Source: SMWD01 sp002729875
Lineage (GTDB): Bacteria; Pseudomonadota; Gammaproteobacteria; Steroidobacterales; GCA-2729495
Length of the DNA stretch: 64,000 nt
Reading direction: 5' to 3'
Assembly: GCA_036010905.1 (NCBI GenBank)
Contig: DASCMH010000056.1
Coordinates: 3,287 to 67,286, forward strand
Below, in pieces: positions 36,051-44,534 of the stretch. Positions within the stretch are counted from its first letter, which is position 1. The number at the start of each line of letters is the position of its first letter. The translations under genes were made by a program, and so were the position numbers. Under the pieces are notes generated by a model. It was not told the origin of the DNA. It worked only from the letters and a program-made list of their open reading frames with translations, and did not search any database.

Positions 36051-36866
36051 TCACTCGCTTGATGGCGCATCAGCTTTCAGGCCAGAGAATACTTTCCCAT
36101 CTAGTGGAACAACGGGTTGCGACGCATCTTTCACGACCTCGAGGGTCACATTGCGCGCTGCCGGATCTGTTAAGGCGCGTACGCAGATCCTGGCCACATC
36201 AATGCGGTTGGTCAGACCGGGACCATGGTTGTCACCCTGGGTCACCAGGGTACCTAAAGTGCCACCGGCTTCGTCAGTTAATCCCCCCGGTCTTACAATC
36301 GTATAGGGAACCCCGCTGGCCCGCAGTGCGTTCTCACCCTTCAGTTTCCAGTGCATGACATTGTTGAATTTATTCAGCGGGTGGTCCGGATTGGTAACGC
36401 CCATCGCCGAAATCAGAACGAAGTGCTCGACCCCGGCGCTGCGCGCTGCCCCCGCCAGGTGCTTCACGCCCCCATAGTCCACAAACTCTGCGGTATTCAT
36501 CGAATCATCGAGTTCACCTTTGCCCACGAATCTGGCGCCGACGGCTGACACGACAAACCGGGCACCCTCGAAAGCGGACGTTAGCGTCTCTGGCTGACGA
36601 ACGTCACCAAGGAACAAAGTCACGTTGGCCGGCAGTTTCGCCCGGGCACGATCCAGGTCTCGTACCAGGGCCCGTATCCGATAGTCATCGCCGAGTGCCG
36701 CCAATATCGAATTCCCGGTACGCCCGGTTGCGCCAATCACCAGTACCACGGGCGGTTCCGAAGCGCTCGAGTCTAAAGCGTCTGCCGTTTGGCTGCAGCC
36801 CATCAGGAACCAGGTGCACAGCACCAGGGCGGCCAGCACTGCACCCATTCGGGTTTGGATTCTCAC
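36051..36866 (-). CDS. SDR-family NAD(P)-binding lipoprotein, tandem copy B
   Basis: 271-aa paralogue of copy A with the same GTG start context (AAGGAG, then GTG), lipobox FLMGCSQ, nucleotide-binding motif VVLVIGATGRTGNSILAALG and PYTIVRPGGLTDEAGG. Differences cluster at the middle (GKGELDDSMNTAEFVDYG; GVTNPDHPLNKFNNVMHW) and at the C terminus, which is three residues longer. The unit repeats at 845 bp. It follows the propeller-cytochrome gene by 123 bp on the same strand. Confidence 0.83.
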   Translation of the reverse strand: MRIQTRMGAVLAALVLCTWFLMGCSQTADALDSSASEPPVVLVIGATGRTGNSILAALGDDYRIRALVRDLDRARAKLPANVTLFLGDVRQPETLTSAFEGARFVVSAVGARFVGKGELDDSMNTAEFVDYGGVKHLAGAARSAGVEHFVLISAMGVTNPDHPLNKFNNVMHWKLKGENALRASGVPYTIVRPGGLTDEAGGTLGTLVTQGDNHGPGLTNRIDVARICVRALTDPAARNVTLEVVKDASQPVVPLDGKVFSGLKADAPSSE

Positions 36867-36989
36867 GCTTCTATCTCCTTGCTTGCATTTCATGAAAACT
36901 AAAACATGTGACCGGCATCGATGCCGACGATATGGGCCTGCTCTGCCACAAAAAGACAACGTCGGGGAAAGCTGACACTGACCAGACGG

Positions 36990-38966
36990 CTAATCCGCCC
37001 GTTCTGCCGAGCGCTTTTCCGGGCCGCCGGCCTCTGCTGCGCCCTCTTCGACCAACAGGCCGTTGGCTTTGGCGAATGCGGCATAGGTCTCGGCATTTTG
37101 CAAACCAGGCGGGGAAATTCTATCTCCACCCACCACCTTCGGAGACGCCGCACCACGATATTTGCTAAGCCGATACCCGGCACTGTCTTTCGCATGATAG
37201 GCAGCCAACGTTTCGAGCTTGTCCTTGTCCGGATATAGCACCGCCGCGACGCCGCCATAGCCGATTTGCTGGCCGGCATTACGGGGGACATACCAGATTC
37301 CGCCATTTTCAGAGATTGTCGATTTCACGCTGTCTGAACGTACCGGAAAAGGATAATGCGTGAATGTGTCAGCTTGCTGATCGTACATCGAAAGATAATT
37401 ATCGGTAGCGACCCAGATGTTGTCGTCTTTATCGGCTTCAGCGTTATATGGGTTGGTATATTCAATACCCAACTTGCGTTCCATGACTTCGCCCGTCTCC
37501 GGGTTCAGTCGATACAACGCGCCGTTTTGCATACCGCGGCTGCCCCAGGTAGCGGCCCATATCATGTTCTTCGAATCGGCGCCAAGCCGTCGAATGGAGT
37601 TAGTGGCTTTCTTGTCGGGTACCAGATCAAAGTGCTTGAAGACTTCGGTTTCGGGATCGAAGCGCGTGACCCCGCCATTGTGGTAATCCGCAAACCATAC
37701 TTTGTCGTTGTGATCGACGACGATACCGTATGGTCGACTGCGTAAAACAGGTACGTCCCAATAGAGAATCGAGTCGGTTGCCCGCTCCCACTTGCCAAGT
37801 TTCCCCACAGCCAACAGGGAGAGCCAAAGATTACCGTTAGAGTCAAAAATCTGCGTGTTGCTTTCCAGCCCACTCGCACCCTCGACCTTCCAATGATCGA
37901 CGAGACCCGTCTCAGGGTCCAGGTGCCTGACGACCTCCGCTTTGGCCAGATCGGGCGAATACCAAACCGTGCCGTCCGTTTGATCTACTGCTATGCCGTG
38001 ACCGCCGCCATGCCCTTCAAAAACCTTTTGCTCACCGGTGCGTGGATCGAATCGAACAATGCAGCATGCTGTATAAGCGATCCACACATTACCATCGTTG
38101 TCGAAATCAACCTGGTGAGGCCACGGCATTATTTTGTATTCGTCCGATTCGTGGTAGATGTACTCCACGTACATCGCCTTTCTCAATGCCGCCAGATCCA
38201 GCTCGGGTTCACTCTCCAGTTGGACGACCCTGGGCGGGGCATCGAAGGAAAAATGCTCGGCCAGGTAATCGACCAGGATGTCGCGATCTTCCGGCGGCAG
38301 GAGCGCCGGGTCGAAAATCGAAGCTTTGCCCGGCACGCCAAACGCAGGGCCCTTGTGCATGCGGTCGACTGTGACTGCCCAGGCTGCCTTGTCCTTGGGC
38401 GCGCGGCCTGCCGGATATCTCCGGCTACTGTCGTTGTACGCGAACAATTGAACCGTGTGGCAGCCATGGCAGGTTCGCTCAAGGATATCGCGGCCGGGAC
38501 CCGGTGGATAAATTGCATCATAAGGCTCAATTTTTGAGTCGGAATAATCCATACCGCCGGCATAGTTCAGCACGGGCCCCACGTTTTCCAGCACAAAATC
38601 GGCTTCCGCATGGTCGCCCGCACCAATATTCAACTGCACGCTCTGTGGCGTAAAACCTTCCAACTGATCTACAGCGGGACGCACCGTTACCTCGTAGCTG
38701 CCGGGAATCAGCTTGACCGCGCGGTACTCACCATCGACGACAAAAACCGTGTACGCAACTTCCTTGTCAGTGTTGTGGGCATAGACAACCGGCAGGACAC
38801 CCGCTTGCGATCCGCTAACCTTGCCGGCAAGTTGGCCGTACTCGGAAGTCTGACTGGCTACCGGTTGGACTGTGTTAGCCGGCTGGTCAGAACACCCCAG
38901 CAACAGAAGCGTGCCGAGTGCAACACCAATGAATTCCCATAGTCGTCGCCCATGATTGATATTCAT
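36990..38966 (-). CDS. Lipoprotein fusing a Cna/CarbReg-like domain, one c-type heme motif and a Vgb-like beta-propeller
   Basis: 658 aa. Lipobox LLLLGCS (Cys25); residues about 45-125 form a carboxypeptidase-regulatory-like beta-sandwich (GEYRAVKLIPGSYEVTVRP); CHGCH at 166-170 is a heme c attachment motif within a cytochrome-like segment to about 245; the rest is a propeller of virginiamycin-B-lyase-type repeats (DNDGNVWIAY, DPETGLVDHWKVEG, YGIVVDHNDKVWFAD, DKDDNIWVATD). True lyase activity is not shown by the sequence. Probably a periplasmic electron-transfer or sensor protein. 69 bp downstream of the aldehyde dehydrogenase and likely cotranscribed; paralogue at 60745-62640. Confidence 0.82.
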   Translation of the reverse strand: MNINHGRRLWEFIGVALGTLLLLGCSDQPANTVQPVASQTSEYGQLAGKVSGSQAGVLPVVYAHNTDKEVAYTVFVVDGEYRAVKLIPGSYEVTVRPAVDQLEGFTPQSVQLNIGAGDHAEADFVLENVGPVLNYAGGMDYSDSKIEPYDAIYPPGPGRDILERTCHGCHTVQLFAYNDSSRRYPAGRAPKDKAAWAVTVDRMHKGPAFGVPGKASIFDPALLPPEDRDILVDYLAEHFSFDAPPRVVQLESEPELDLAALRKAMYVEYIYHESDEYKIMPWPHQVDFDNDGNVWIAYTACCIVRFDPRTGEQKVFEGHGGGHGIAVDQTDGTVWYSPDLAKAEVVRHLDPETGLVDHWKVEGASGLESNTQIFDSNGNLWLSLLAVGKLGKWERATDSILYWDVPVLRSRPYGIVVDHNDKVWFADYHNGGVTRFDPETEVFKHFDLVPDKKATNSIRRLGADSKNMIWAATWGSRGMQNGALYRLNPETGEVMERKLGIEYTNPYNAEADKDDNIWVATDNYLSMYDQQADTFTHYPFPVRSDSVKSTISENGGIWYVPRNAGQQIGYGGVAAVLYPDKDKLETLAAYHAKDSAGYRLSKYRGAASPKVVGGDRISPPGLQNAETYAAFAKANGLLVEEGAAEAGGPEKRSAERAD

Positions 38967-39035
38967 CGAATCAATGCCTCGTCGTGTGAATTATTGAAGG
39001 ATGTAAAAATTTTTAACCACGGCAACACACGCTCT

Positions 39036-40517
39036 TCATCGGCGCGTATATGGATTGGCCACATCACCGCCCGTGTGGAACCAGACGCTTTTCACCTGAA
39101 GATATTCTTTGATGGCTTCAGCACCGTTTTCACGGCCCAGGCCGCTCGCCTTGTAACCGCCGAAGGGCGTTGTGTAACTGGTGGAACGATAGGTGTTGAC
39201 CCAGATCGTTCCCGCCTCGAGGCGCTCGGACATTGTGATGGCCCGCCGCAGGCCTTCAGTCCACACACCGGCGGCTAGACCGTAGTTCACGTCGTTGGCA
39301 ATCTCGACAGCCTGCTCCTCATCGGAAAAACGCAACACTGAAAGAACCGGGCCAAAGACTTCTTCCTGAGCGATGCGCATATCATTCGTCACGTCGGTGA
39401 AAATAGTCGGCTGCACAAAAAGCCCACGGCTGCCGGCCGGTGCGGACGCCGCGCCGCCACCCAGGACACAACGGGCTCCCTCGCCTTTCGCGATTTCGAT
39501 GTAATCGAGAATCTTCCGATACTGGGCCTCCGTTGTGATGGGGCCCACCTGGGTATCAGCCGACATGGGATCGCCGATCTGCGCGCCAGCCGCCATTTCG
39601 ACCAGCCGCTCCAGGAAGGCATCATGAATAGAATCCTGCAATAACAATCGCGAACCGGCGATGCAGGTTTGTCCGCTGGCAGCAAAAATTCCGGAAATGG
39701 CGCCATTCACCGCCTGGTCGAGATTGGCATCATCGAACACGATGTTGGCCGACTTGCCGCCGAGTTCCAGCGTCACTTTCTTAAAATCCCGGGCAGCGGA
39801 CGTGTTGACCAGCACGCCGCCTTCTTCACCGCCGGTGAATGCTACTTTTCGTACCAGCTTGTGGCGCACCAGTGCATCACCCGCCTCAGCGCCGAAACCG
39901 GTGACGACATTGATGACACCCGGAGGGAAACCCGCTTGTTCGGACAAACGCGCGAACTCAAGGGTCGATGCTGAAGTGAACTCGGACGGCTTGATGACAA
40001 TCGTATTGCCGGCAGCCAGAGCCGGCGCTGCTTTCCATGCCAGCAATAAAAGGGGAGAGTTCCACGGTGTAATACACGCGCAGACGCCGAGCGGTTCGTA
40101 ACGAGTCAGGTTGAGCACATCTGGTTTGTCGATCGGCGGCACGCTGCCCTCGATCTTGTCCGCCAGCCCGCCGTAGTAGTGGAACCACTGTGTCATGTAA
40201 CGACACTGATTAACCACCTCGGCATACAGCTTGCCGTTGTCGCGGACTTCGATTTCAGCAAGCGTCTCGGCATGATCAGCCAGGATCTCGGCAAACTTAC
40301 GCAGCATCTGGCCACGCTGCGTGGCCGTAAGTGCCGGCCACTCCCCGGTTTTCTGGGCGCGATGAGCAGCGGAAACCGCCGCTTCCACATCGGCGTCATT
40401 AGCCTGCGGAATCCGGGCCCATACTTCACCCGAATAGGGATTGACGGTATCGAACCACTGCCCGGACTGGGGATCGTGCCAGCCTCCATCGATAAACAAT
40501 TGGTACTGCTGCATCAT
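39036..40517 (-). CDS. NAD(P)-dependent aldehyde dehydrogenase
   Basis: 493-aa cytoplasmic enzyme oxidising an aldehyde to the acid. Catalytic residues are plain: Glu in VTLELGGKSANIVF (about residue 265) and Cys in GQTCIAGSR (about 300); cofactor motifs ITPWNSPLLL, KPSEFTSAS and FTGGEEGG are present, as is EEVFGPVLSV. One oddity is FTGGEEGG where FTGSTEvG is usual. The frame opens at TTG 40520; the ATG at 40517 is preferred. Divergent from the CN-hydrolase, with the perfect LacI palindrome between them. Confidence 0.93.
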   Translation of the reverse strand: MMQQYQLFIDGGWHDPQSGQWFDTVNPYSGEVWARIPQANDADVEAAVSAAHRAQKTGEWPALTATQRGQMLRKFAEILADHAETLAEIEVRDNGKLYAEVVNQCRYMTQWFHYYGGLADKIEGSVPPIDKPDVLNLTRYEPLGVCACITPWNSPLLLLAWKAAPALAAGNTIVIKPSEFTSASTLEFARLSEQAGFPPGVINVVTGFGAEAGDALVRHKLVRKVAFTGGEEGGVLVNTSAARDFKKVTLELGGKSANIVFDDANLDQAVNGAISGIFAASGQTCIAGSRLLLQDSIHDAFLERLVEMAAGAQIGDPMSADTQVGPITTEAQYRKILDYIEIAKGEGARCVLGGGAASAPAGSRGLFVQPTIFTDVTNDMRIAQEEVFGPVLSVLRFSDEEQAVEIANDVNYGLAAGVWTEGLRRAITMSERLEAGTIWVNTYRSTSYTTPFGGYKASGLGRENGAEAIKEYLQVKSVWFHTGGDVANPYTRR

Positions 40518-40629
40518 CAAAACCTTTTGTAAAAAATGGGTTCGAACGAGTGATCATACCTGTGACCCAGAGGTCGCCAAGCCCCGAAATCCAGTTTGCT
40601 TTTGCTTCCACACGACACCGGTCAGGAAC

Positions 40630-40658
40630 TTGCAAACGTTTGCAAGTCAGCTTACCAT
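40630..40658 (+). promoter_or_regulatory. Perfect LacI-type operator overlapping the CN-hydrolase promoter
   Basis: CTTGCAAACGTTTGCAAG at 40629-40646 is a perfect 18-bp palindrome. TTGCAA (40630-40635) serves as -35 box, followed by exactly 17 bp and TACCAT (40653-40658) as -10 box. The downstream stretch TCAGCTTA is shared with the hyuB promoter. It lies in the divergent region with the aldehyde dehydrogenase gene and may control both. Confidence 0.8.
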
Positions 40659-40748
40659 CCAATCTCGACGGAGGCAATAATACCCAACAACCGAACCCAG
40701 AAATCGGGGGCACTCAGAGGCAATCCGAATGGTTCTAAGGAGATAGTC

Positions 40749-41792
40749 ATGGCCGACTATGAAACGGTATCTCTCGAGTTTGATGAGATCGGCGTCGCCG
40801 CCGCTCAAATGAACCCGGTTATCGTCAACGCGACAAATCCCGCCGCGGGCAAACGCGCGAACCTTGAGCAAATGCTATACCTGTGTGATCAGGCCCACGC
40901 AGCGTCAATGGTCTATCCGAACGGCAAGTTAAACCTGGTGGTCTTTCCCGAATTCACCATAACCGGTTACGATTTTATTTGGCAGACGAAGGATTTCCTC
41001 GACGTTGCGCTGGACCTGGACGGTGACGAGATTCAGGCTATCGGTGCAAAGGCTAAACAACTGAATACCTACATCGCCTTCGCCTCGCACATCAAAGAAC
41101 AGGACTGGCCGGGACACTATTTCAACTGCTCGTTGCTCGTGGGCCCCGACGGCAAATTGATTCACAAGCACTGGAAGGCGCACAGCAATGGCCCCGGTGC
41201 CGAGTACGCCACGACAACTCACGATGTGCTGGACGAGTTTATCGAGCGCTACGGTGTAGATGCGCTATGGCCGGTTGCACGCACGCCCATCGGCAATATC
41301 GCTACCTATACCTGCGCCGAAGGTTTTCAACCGGAAACTGCTCGCGCATTTGCGTTCAAAGGGGCGGAGATTCTGTGCCGCTGTATCGGAGGCGGCGGCC
41401 ACCTTAATAAGAGTGGTATGTACCAACTCCAGTTCCGTGCCGATTGCGCCACCAGCAATCTATATGGCGTCTACTCGAATGGCGGTTCGGGAGTGGCCTT
41501 CAACGGCATTAGTGCACCGGAAAACGGATTTGGCGGCGGCTCAATGGTTGTCGATTTTTTTGGCCGGGTACTCAACGAGGCACACGATTCGCGGGAGGCT
41601 ATTGTCTTTGAGCAGATTCCGATCGCCAGCTTCCGCAAGTCCCGTGAAAAGCCCAGCATTCGCAGCGAGCTTTACGCCAAGGTCTACGAAACGACGCCCG
41701 GAAAGTATCCGGCAAATCTGTATTCAGACCATGGTGTGCCGGAAAATGCCATGGCGGCGATCGAACTTGCCGCCAAACACGCACGATATTGA
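40749..41792 (+). CDS. Carbon-nitrogen hydrolase (nitrilase/aliphatic amidase superfamily)
   Basis: 347-aa cytoplasmic enzyme that cleaves an amide or nitrile C-N bond. The catalytic triad is visible: Glu68 in VVFPEFTITG, Lys143 in IHKHWKAH, Cys189 in YTCAEGFQPE. The overall order resembles amidase/formamidase members more than arylnitrilases, but substrate cannot be read from sequence. The start at 40749 has AAGGAG six bases upstream; the longer frame opening at 40596 runs through the promoter and is rejected. Followed after 83 bp by an MmgE/PrpD gene. Confidence 0.88.
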   Translation: MADYETVSLEFDEIGVAAAQMNPVIVNATNPAAGKRANLEQMLYLCDQAHAASMVYPNGKLNLVVFPEFTITGYDFIWQTKDFLDVALDLDGDEIQAIGAKAKQLNTYIAFASHIKEQDWPGHYFNCSLLVGPDGKLIHKHWKAHSNGPGAEYATTTHDVLDEFIERYGVDALWPVARTPIGNIATYTCAEGFQPETARAFAFKGAEILCRCIGGGGHLNKSGMYQLQFRADCATSNLYGVYSNGGSGVAFNGISAPENGFGGGSMVVDFFGRVLNEAHDSREAIVFEQIPIASFRKSREKPSIRSELYAKVYETTPGKYPANLYSDHGVPENAMAAIELAAKHARY

Positions 41793-41875
41793 TCTTAATG
41801 GCTGCAACGATTGCAACCTGGGCAGTCAACTGTTGATTTGCACCAAACTCTGACCCGTCCAATGCTGATGCAATT

Positions 41876-43258
41876 TTGAACGTCACAAAGACCCTGGCTG
41901 ACTTCGTCACAGCGGTTCGATACGAGGACCTGCCGATCGAGGCGATCGAGCGGGCAAAACCTCTCATTCTTGACTGCCTGGGGGCTGCGGTCGCAGGCAC
42001 AACCTCTCCGATCGGCCAAATCACGGTAAATCTGGGCCGGGAAACGGCGAGCGGAAGAGACGCGACCGTCATCGGTGCCGACTATGCGACATCGGTGACC
42101 TCTGCCGCATTCATCAATTCAACCCTCGCTCATGCTCTCGACATTGATGACACGGCTGCCGGTACTGTGGCGCATCCCAGCGCGCCGATTCTTCCGGCCC
42201 TTTTTGCGCTGGCCGAAAAGAACAGTTGCTCGGCACGTACATTTTTAACCGCCTATGTTACAGGGCTGGAAGTTTTCTACCGGATCGCGCTGGCCAGCGA
42301 AGACCAAATGGGCGGGTGGCATCGAACATCCATCTTCGGCGCACTGGCGGCAGCGGCGGCATCAGCCCGCCTTCTGAGTCTCACAGCCGAACAGACTTCG
42401 ACAGCCATCGGTATCAGCGCGTCATTGGCCAGCGGCATTCAGGCCAATTTCGGCACAATGACCAAGGCCATCCAGGTTGGGAATGCCGGTCGCAGCGGCG
42501 TAGTCGCCGCATTGCTGGCTCGGAAAGAATGTACCGCTCAACAGGATTCCCTGGGCGACCCGGCTGGTTTTGGACTCGCCTTCTACGCGGGTCAATTCGA
42601 CACACAGAAGATCATCTCCGGCCTTGGCAAACCCTTCAACATCATTTTTCCCGGAATCGGTGTAAAAATTTATCCCTGCTGTGGATTGACCCATGCCCCA
42701 GCGGATATCGCACTCAATCTGGTCAGGACCTACGATATCTCGCCGGATCAGGTCGAAGAAATCATCGTCTACGGTGAGGAATTGTGGCCCCAGGTCCTGG
42801 TCTATCATCGCCCTGAAACGGGTTACCAGGGGAAATACAGCCTCGAATATGTCATCGCGGCAGCCATCCTGGATCGGGAGATTACTCAGCACACATTCAC
42901 CGACGAAAAAGTCAGGCGGCCGAAGATACAAGCCCTCCTTGGGAAAATAACAAACCATGTACGCCCTGACAGTGAATGGAAATCGTTGCGGATTCACCCA
43001 TGGAATCATTGCTCGGAAGTTATCGTACGATTGAAAGGCGGCACGACGTATTCCGGCACCGCACCTTGCGCCCGAGGATACCCCGACCTGCCACTCACCA
43101 CACAGGAAATCCTGGAGAAATTCAGGAACTGCGCGCGACCGACCTTGCCGGAACAGAACATTGAACTAATCGCCGAGAGAGCGCTGATCCTCGAAGCCCA
43201 GGCAACCGTTGCAGACCTTATCTCGTTAACCCGTGTACCCGTAACCGGTAAAATATGA
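41876..43258 (+). CDS. MmgE/PrpD family protein
   Basis: 460-aa member of the 2-methylcitrate dehydratase/cis-aconitate decarboxylase-type family, all-helical N-terminal domain plus small lid. Diagnostic blocks: AKPLILDCLGAAVAG, LAHALDIDDTA, HPSAPILPALFALAE, ASGIQANFGTMTKAIQVGNAGRSG and KIYPCCGLTHAPAD. The reaction is unknown outside the propionate pathway; here no prpB/prpC genes accompany it. The only suitable start is TTG. Likely second gene in the CN-hydrolase transcript. Confidence 0.88.
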   Translation: MNVTKTLADFVTAVRYEDLPIEAIERAKPLILDCLGAAVAGTTSPIGQITVNLGRETASGRDATVIGADYATSVTSAAFINSTLAHALDIDDTAAGTVAHPSAPILPALFALAEKNSCSARTFLTAYVTGLEVFYRIALASEDQMGGWHRTSIFGALAAAAASARLLSLTAEQTSTAIGISASLASGIQANFGTMTKAIQVGNAGRSGVVAALLARKECTAQQDSLGDPAGFGLAFYAGQFDTQKIISGLGKPFNIIFPGIGVKIYPCCGLTHAPADIALNLVRTYDISPDQVEEIIVYGEELWPQVLVYHRPETGYQGKYSLEYVIAAAILDREITQHTFTDEKVRRPKIQALLGKITNHVRPDSEWKSLRIHPWNHCSEVIVRLKGGTTYSGTAPCARGYPDLPLTTQEILEKFRNCARPTLPEQNIELIAERALILEAQATVADLISLTRVPVTGKI

Positions 43259-43273
43259 GCTTCCCGCCCTTTC

Positions 43274-44287
43274 CTAGACGGACTTCTCCCGAGTACTTGC
43301 GCGAATGACCAGATCAGTCTTCAACAAAGCCGTTTCCGGCTCGAGATCAGGATCTTCCAGCCTGGAAAGGAGTATGTGGACAGCCTTTTCGACCACTTCG
43401 TCGCGAGGATACCCGACCGTTGTCAATTCATGTGCTCCCCAGGAAGCGGGAGCTCGATCACCATTCCCGATGACTGATAGATCTTCCGGGATGCTCAAAC
43501 CAAGATCGATACGGGCGCCATCCATTACCCCTATTGCCGTGTGATCGTAAGAGCAGAAAACGCCGTCCGGCGTTTCGGCCCGACTGAACAGTTCGCTGAT
43601 GCAGCGCCTGCCGGCCTCATAGCCCAACACGCCGTCAAGGTCCGCTATTACTTCACAACTGCCGCTGGTCGCAGTCCTCTCTTTGATCGCATTCATGACG
43701 TCATCGACGTAATCTATATCGGCCCGGCCCCGCAACAGGGCAATTCGCCGGTGACGGCGCTCAATAAGAAAATCGGCGATGCTGTTACCCAGGTTCGTGC
43801 CGTCCACGCTGACCGCGCAGCTGCCGGTACCACGGCCGATCCGGTTGACCAGAACCGTCGGTAAGCCACGAAGCGTGCAATCTGCTGCGACTGCTGCCGG
43901 CAGCACCTCTGAAACTACAACCAACGCCGCGACCTGATACTGCAACATCTGACCGACATATTCACCGATCTTCTCACGATCCAGTACCGACTTGAGCATC
44001 ACTTCATAACCGTGCGCCTCGAGACGCTCGCTGAGAAGTCTGAGAACATCTACGTAACCAAAATTGTTCCAACCGGACATGAGCAATCCAACGAGTTGCG
44101 AACTTCGTTTATTCAAACTACGAGCGATTACATTGGGCTGGTAGCCAAGCGTACTGGCTGCCTCCAGAACTCGCTTCTTGGTTGCGGGGGCAATACTTGC
44201 TCCCGGTGTAAAGGCCCGGGAAACCGCTGCCACGGAAACCCCTGCCAGATTTGCCACGTCAATTGATGTGATTCGCTTAGTCGCCAC
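43274..44287 (-). CDS. LacI-family transcriptional regulator (LacI-2)
   Basis: 337-aa repressor. Helix-turn-helix ITSIDVANLAGVSVAAVSRA (about residues 5-24), hinge helix NVIARSLNKR, and sensor domain with YQVAALVVVSEVLPA, VDGTNLGNSIADFL and PDGVFCSYDHTAIGVMDGARI. The GTG at 44287 is chosen, with GGAG upstream; the frame to 44317 is longer. The decayed copy at 23125-23529 derives from a close relative of this gene. A partial motif-1 palindrome 67 bp upstream suggests autoregulation. Convergent with mmgE/prpD-like gene. Confidence 0.93.
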   Translation of the reverse strand: MATKRITSIDVANLAGVSVAAVSRAFTPGASIAPATKKRVLEAASTLGYQPNVIARSLNKRSSQLVGLLMSGWNNFGYVDVLRLLSERLEAHGYEVMLKSVLDREKIGEYVGQMLQYQVAALVVVSEVLPAAVAADCTLRGLPTVLVNRIGRGTGSCAVSVDGTNLGNSIADFLIERRHRRIALLRGRADIDYVDDVMNAIKERTATSGSCEVIADLDGVLGYEAGRRCISELFSRAETPDGVFCSYDHTAIGVMDGARIDLGLSIPEDLSVIGNGDRAPASWGAHELTTVGYPRDEVVEKAVHILLSRLEDPDLEPETALLKTDLVIRASTREKSV

Positions 44288-44353
44288 GCTCAATATTCTC
44301 CGCCATTCCGGGTGCACACCCGGAAATGATCAAAATCACTTGTTGCTACTTTC

Positions 44354-44383
44354 TTGCAAACGTATACGCCACCTGCCGATAAT
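44354..44383 (+). promoter_or_regulatory. Partial motif-1 palindrome upstream of lacI-2
   Basis: TTGCAAACGTATACGC (44354-44369) matches the consensus at 13 of 16. It lies 67 bp before the lacI-2 start. On the plus strand TTGCAA is followed after 18 bp by GATAAT, which would point away from lacI-2 into the 3' end of the PQQ dehydrogenase gene; on the minus strand no good -10 box is seen. The remaining gap to 44534 holds no gene. Confidence 0.45.
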
Positions 44384-44534
44384 ACTGCAAATCTATCGCG
44401 ATGGTTCAAGTGAAATGCAGCTGAACAGGGGGGTGTTCGATGACGTCGTCCAGCTCACTGGCATGACCAATCGGGGCGTTGGCCTGACCGGCCTCCTAAA
44501 ACTTTCGAGACACGATTCGTCCAGCTCGCCCCAG

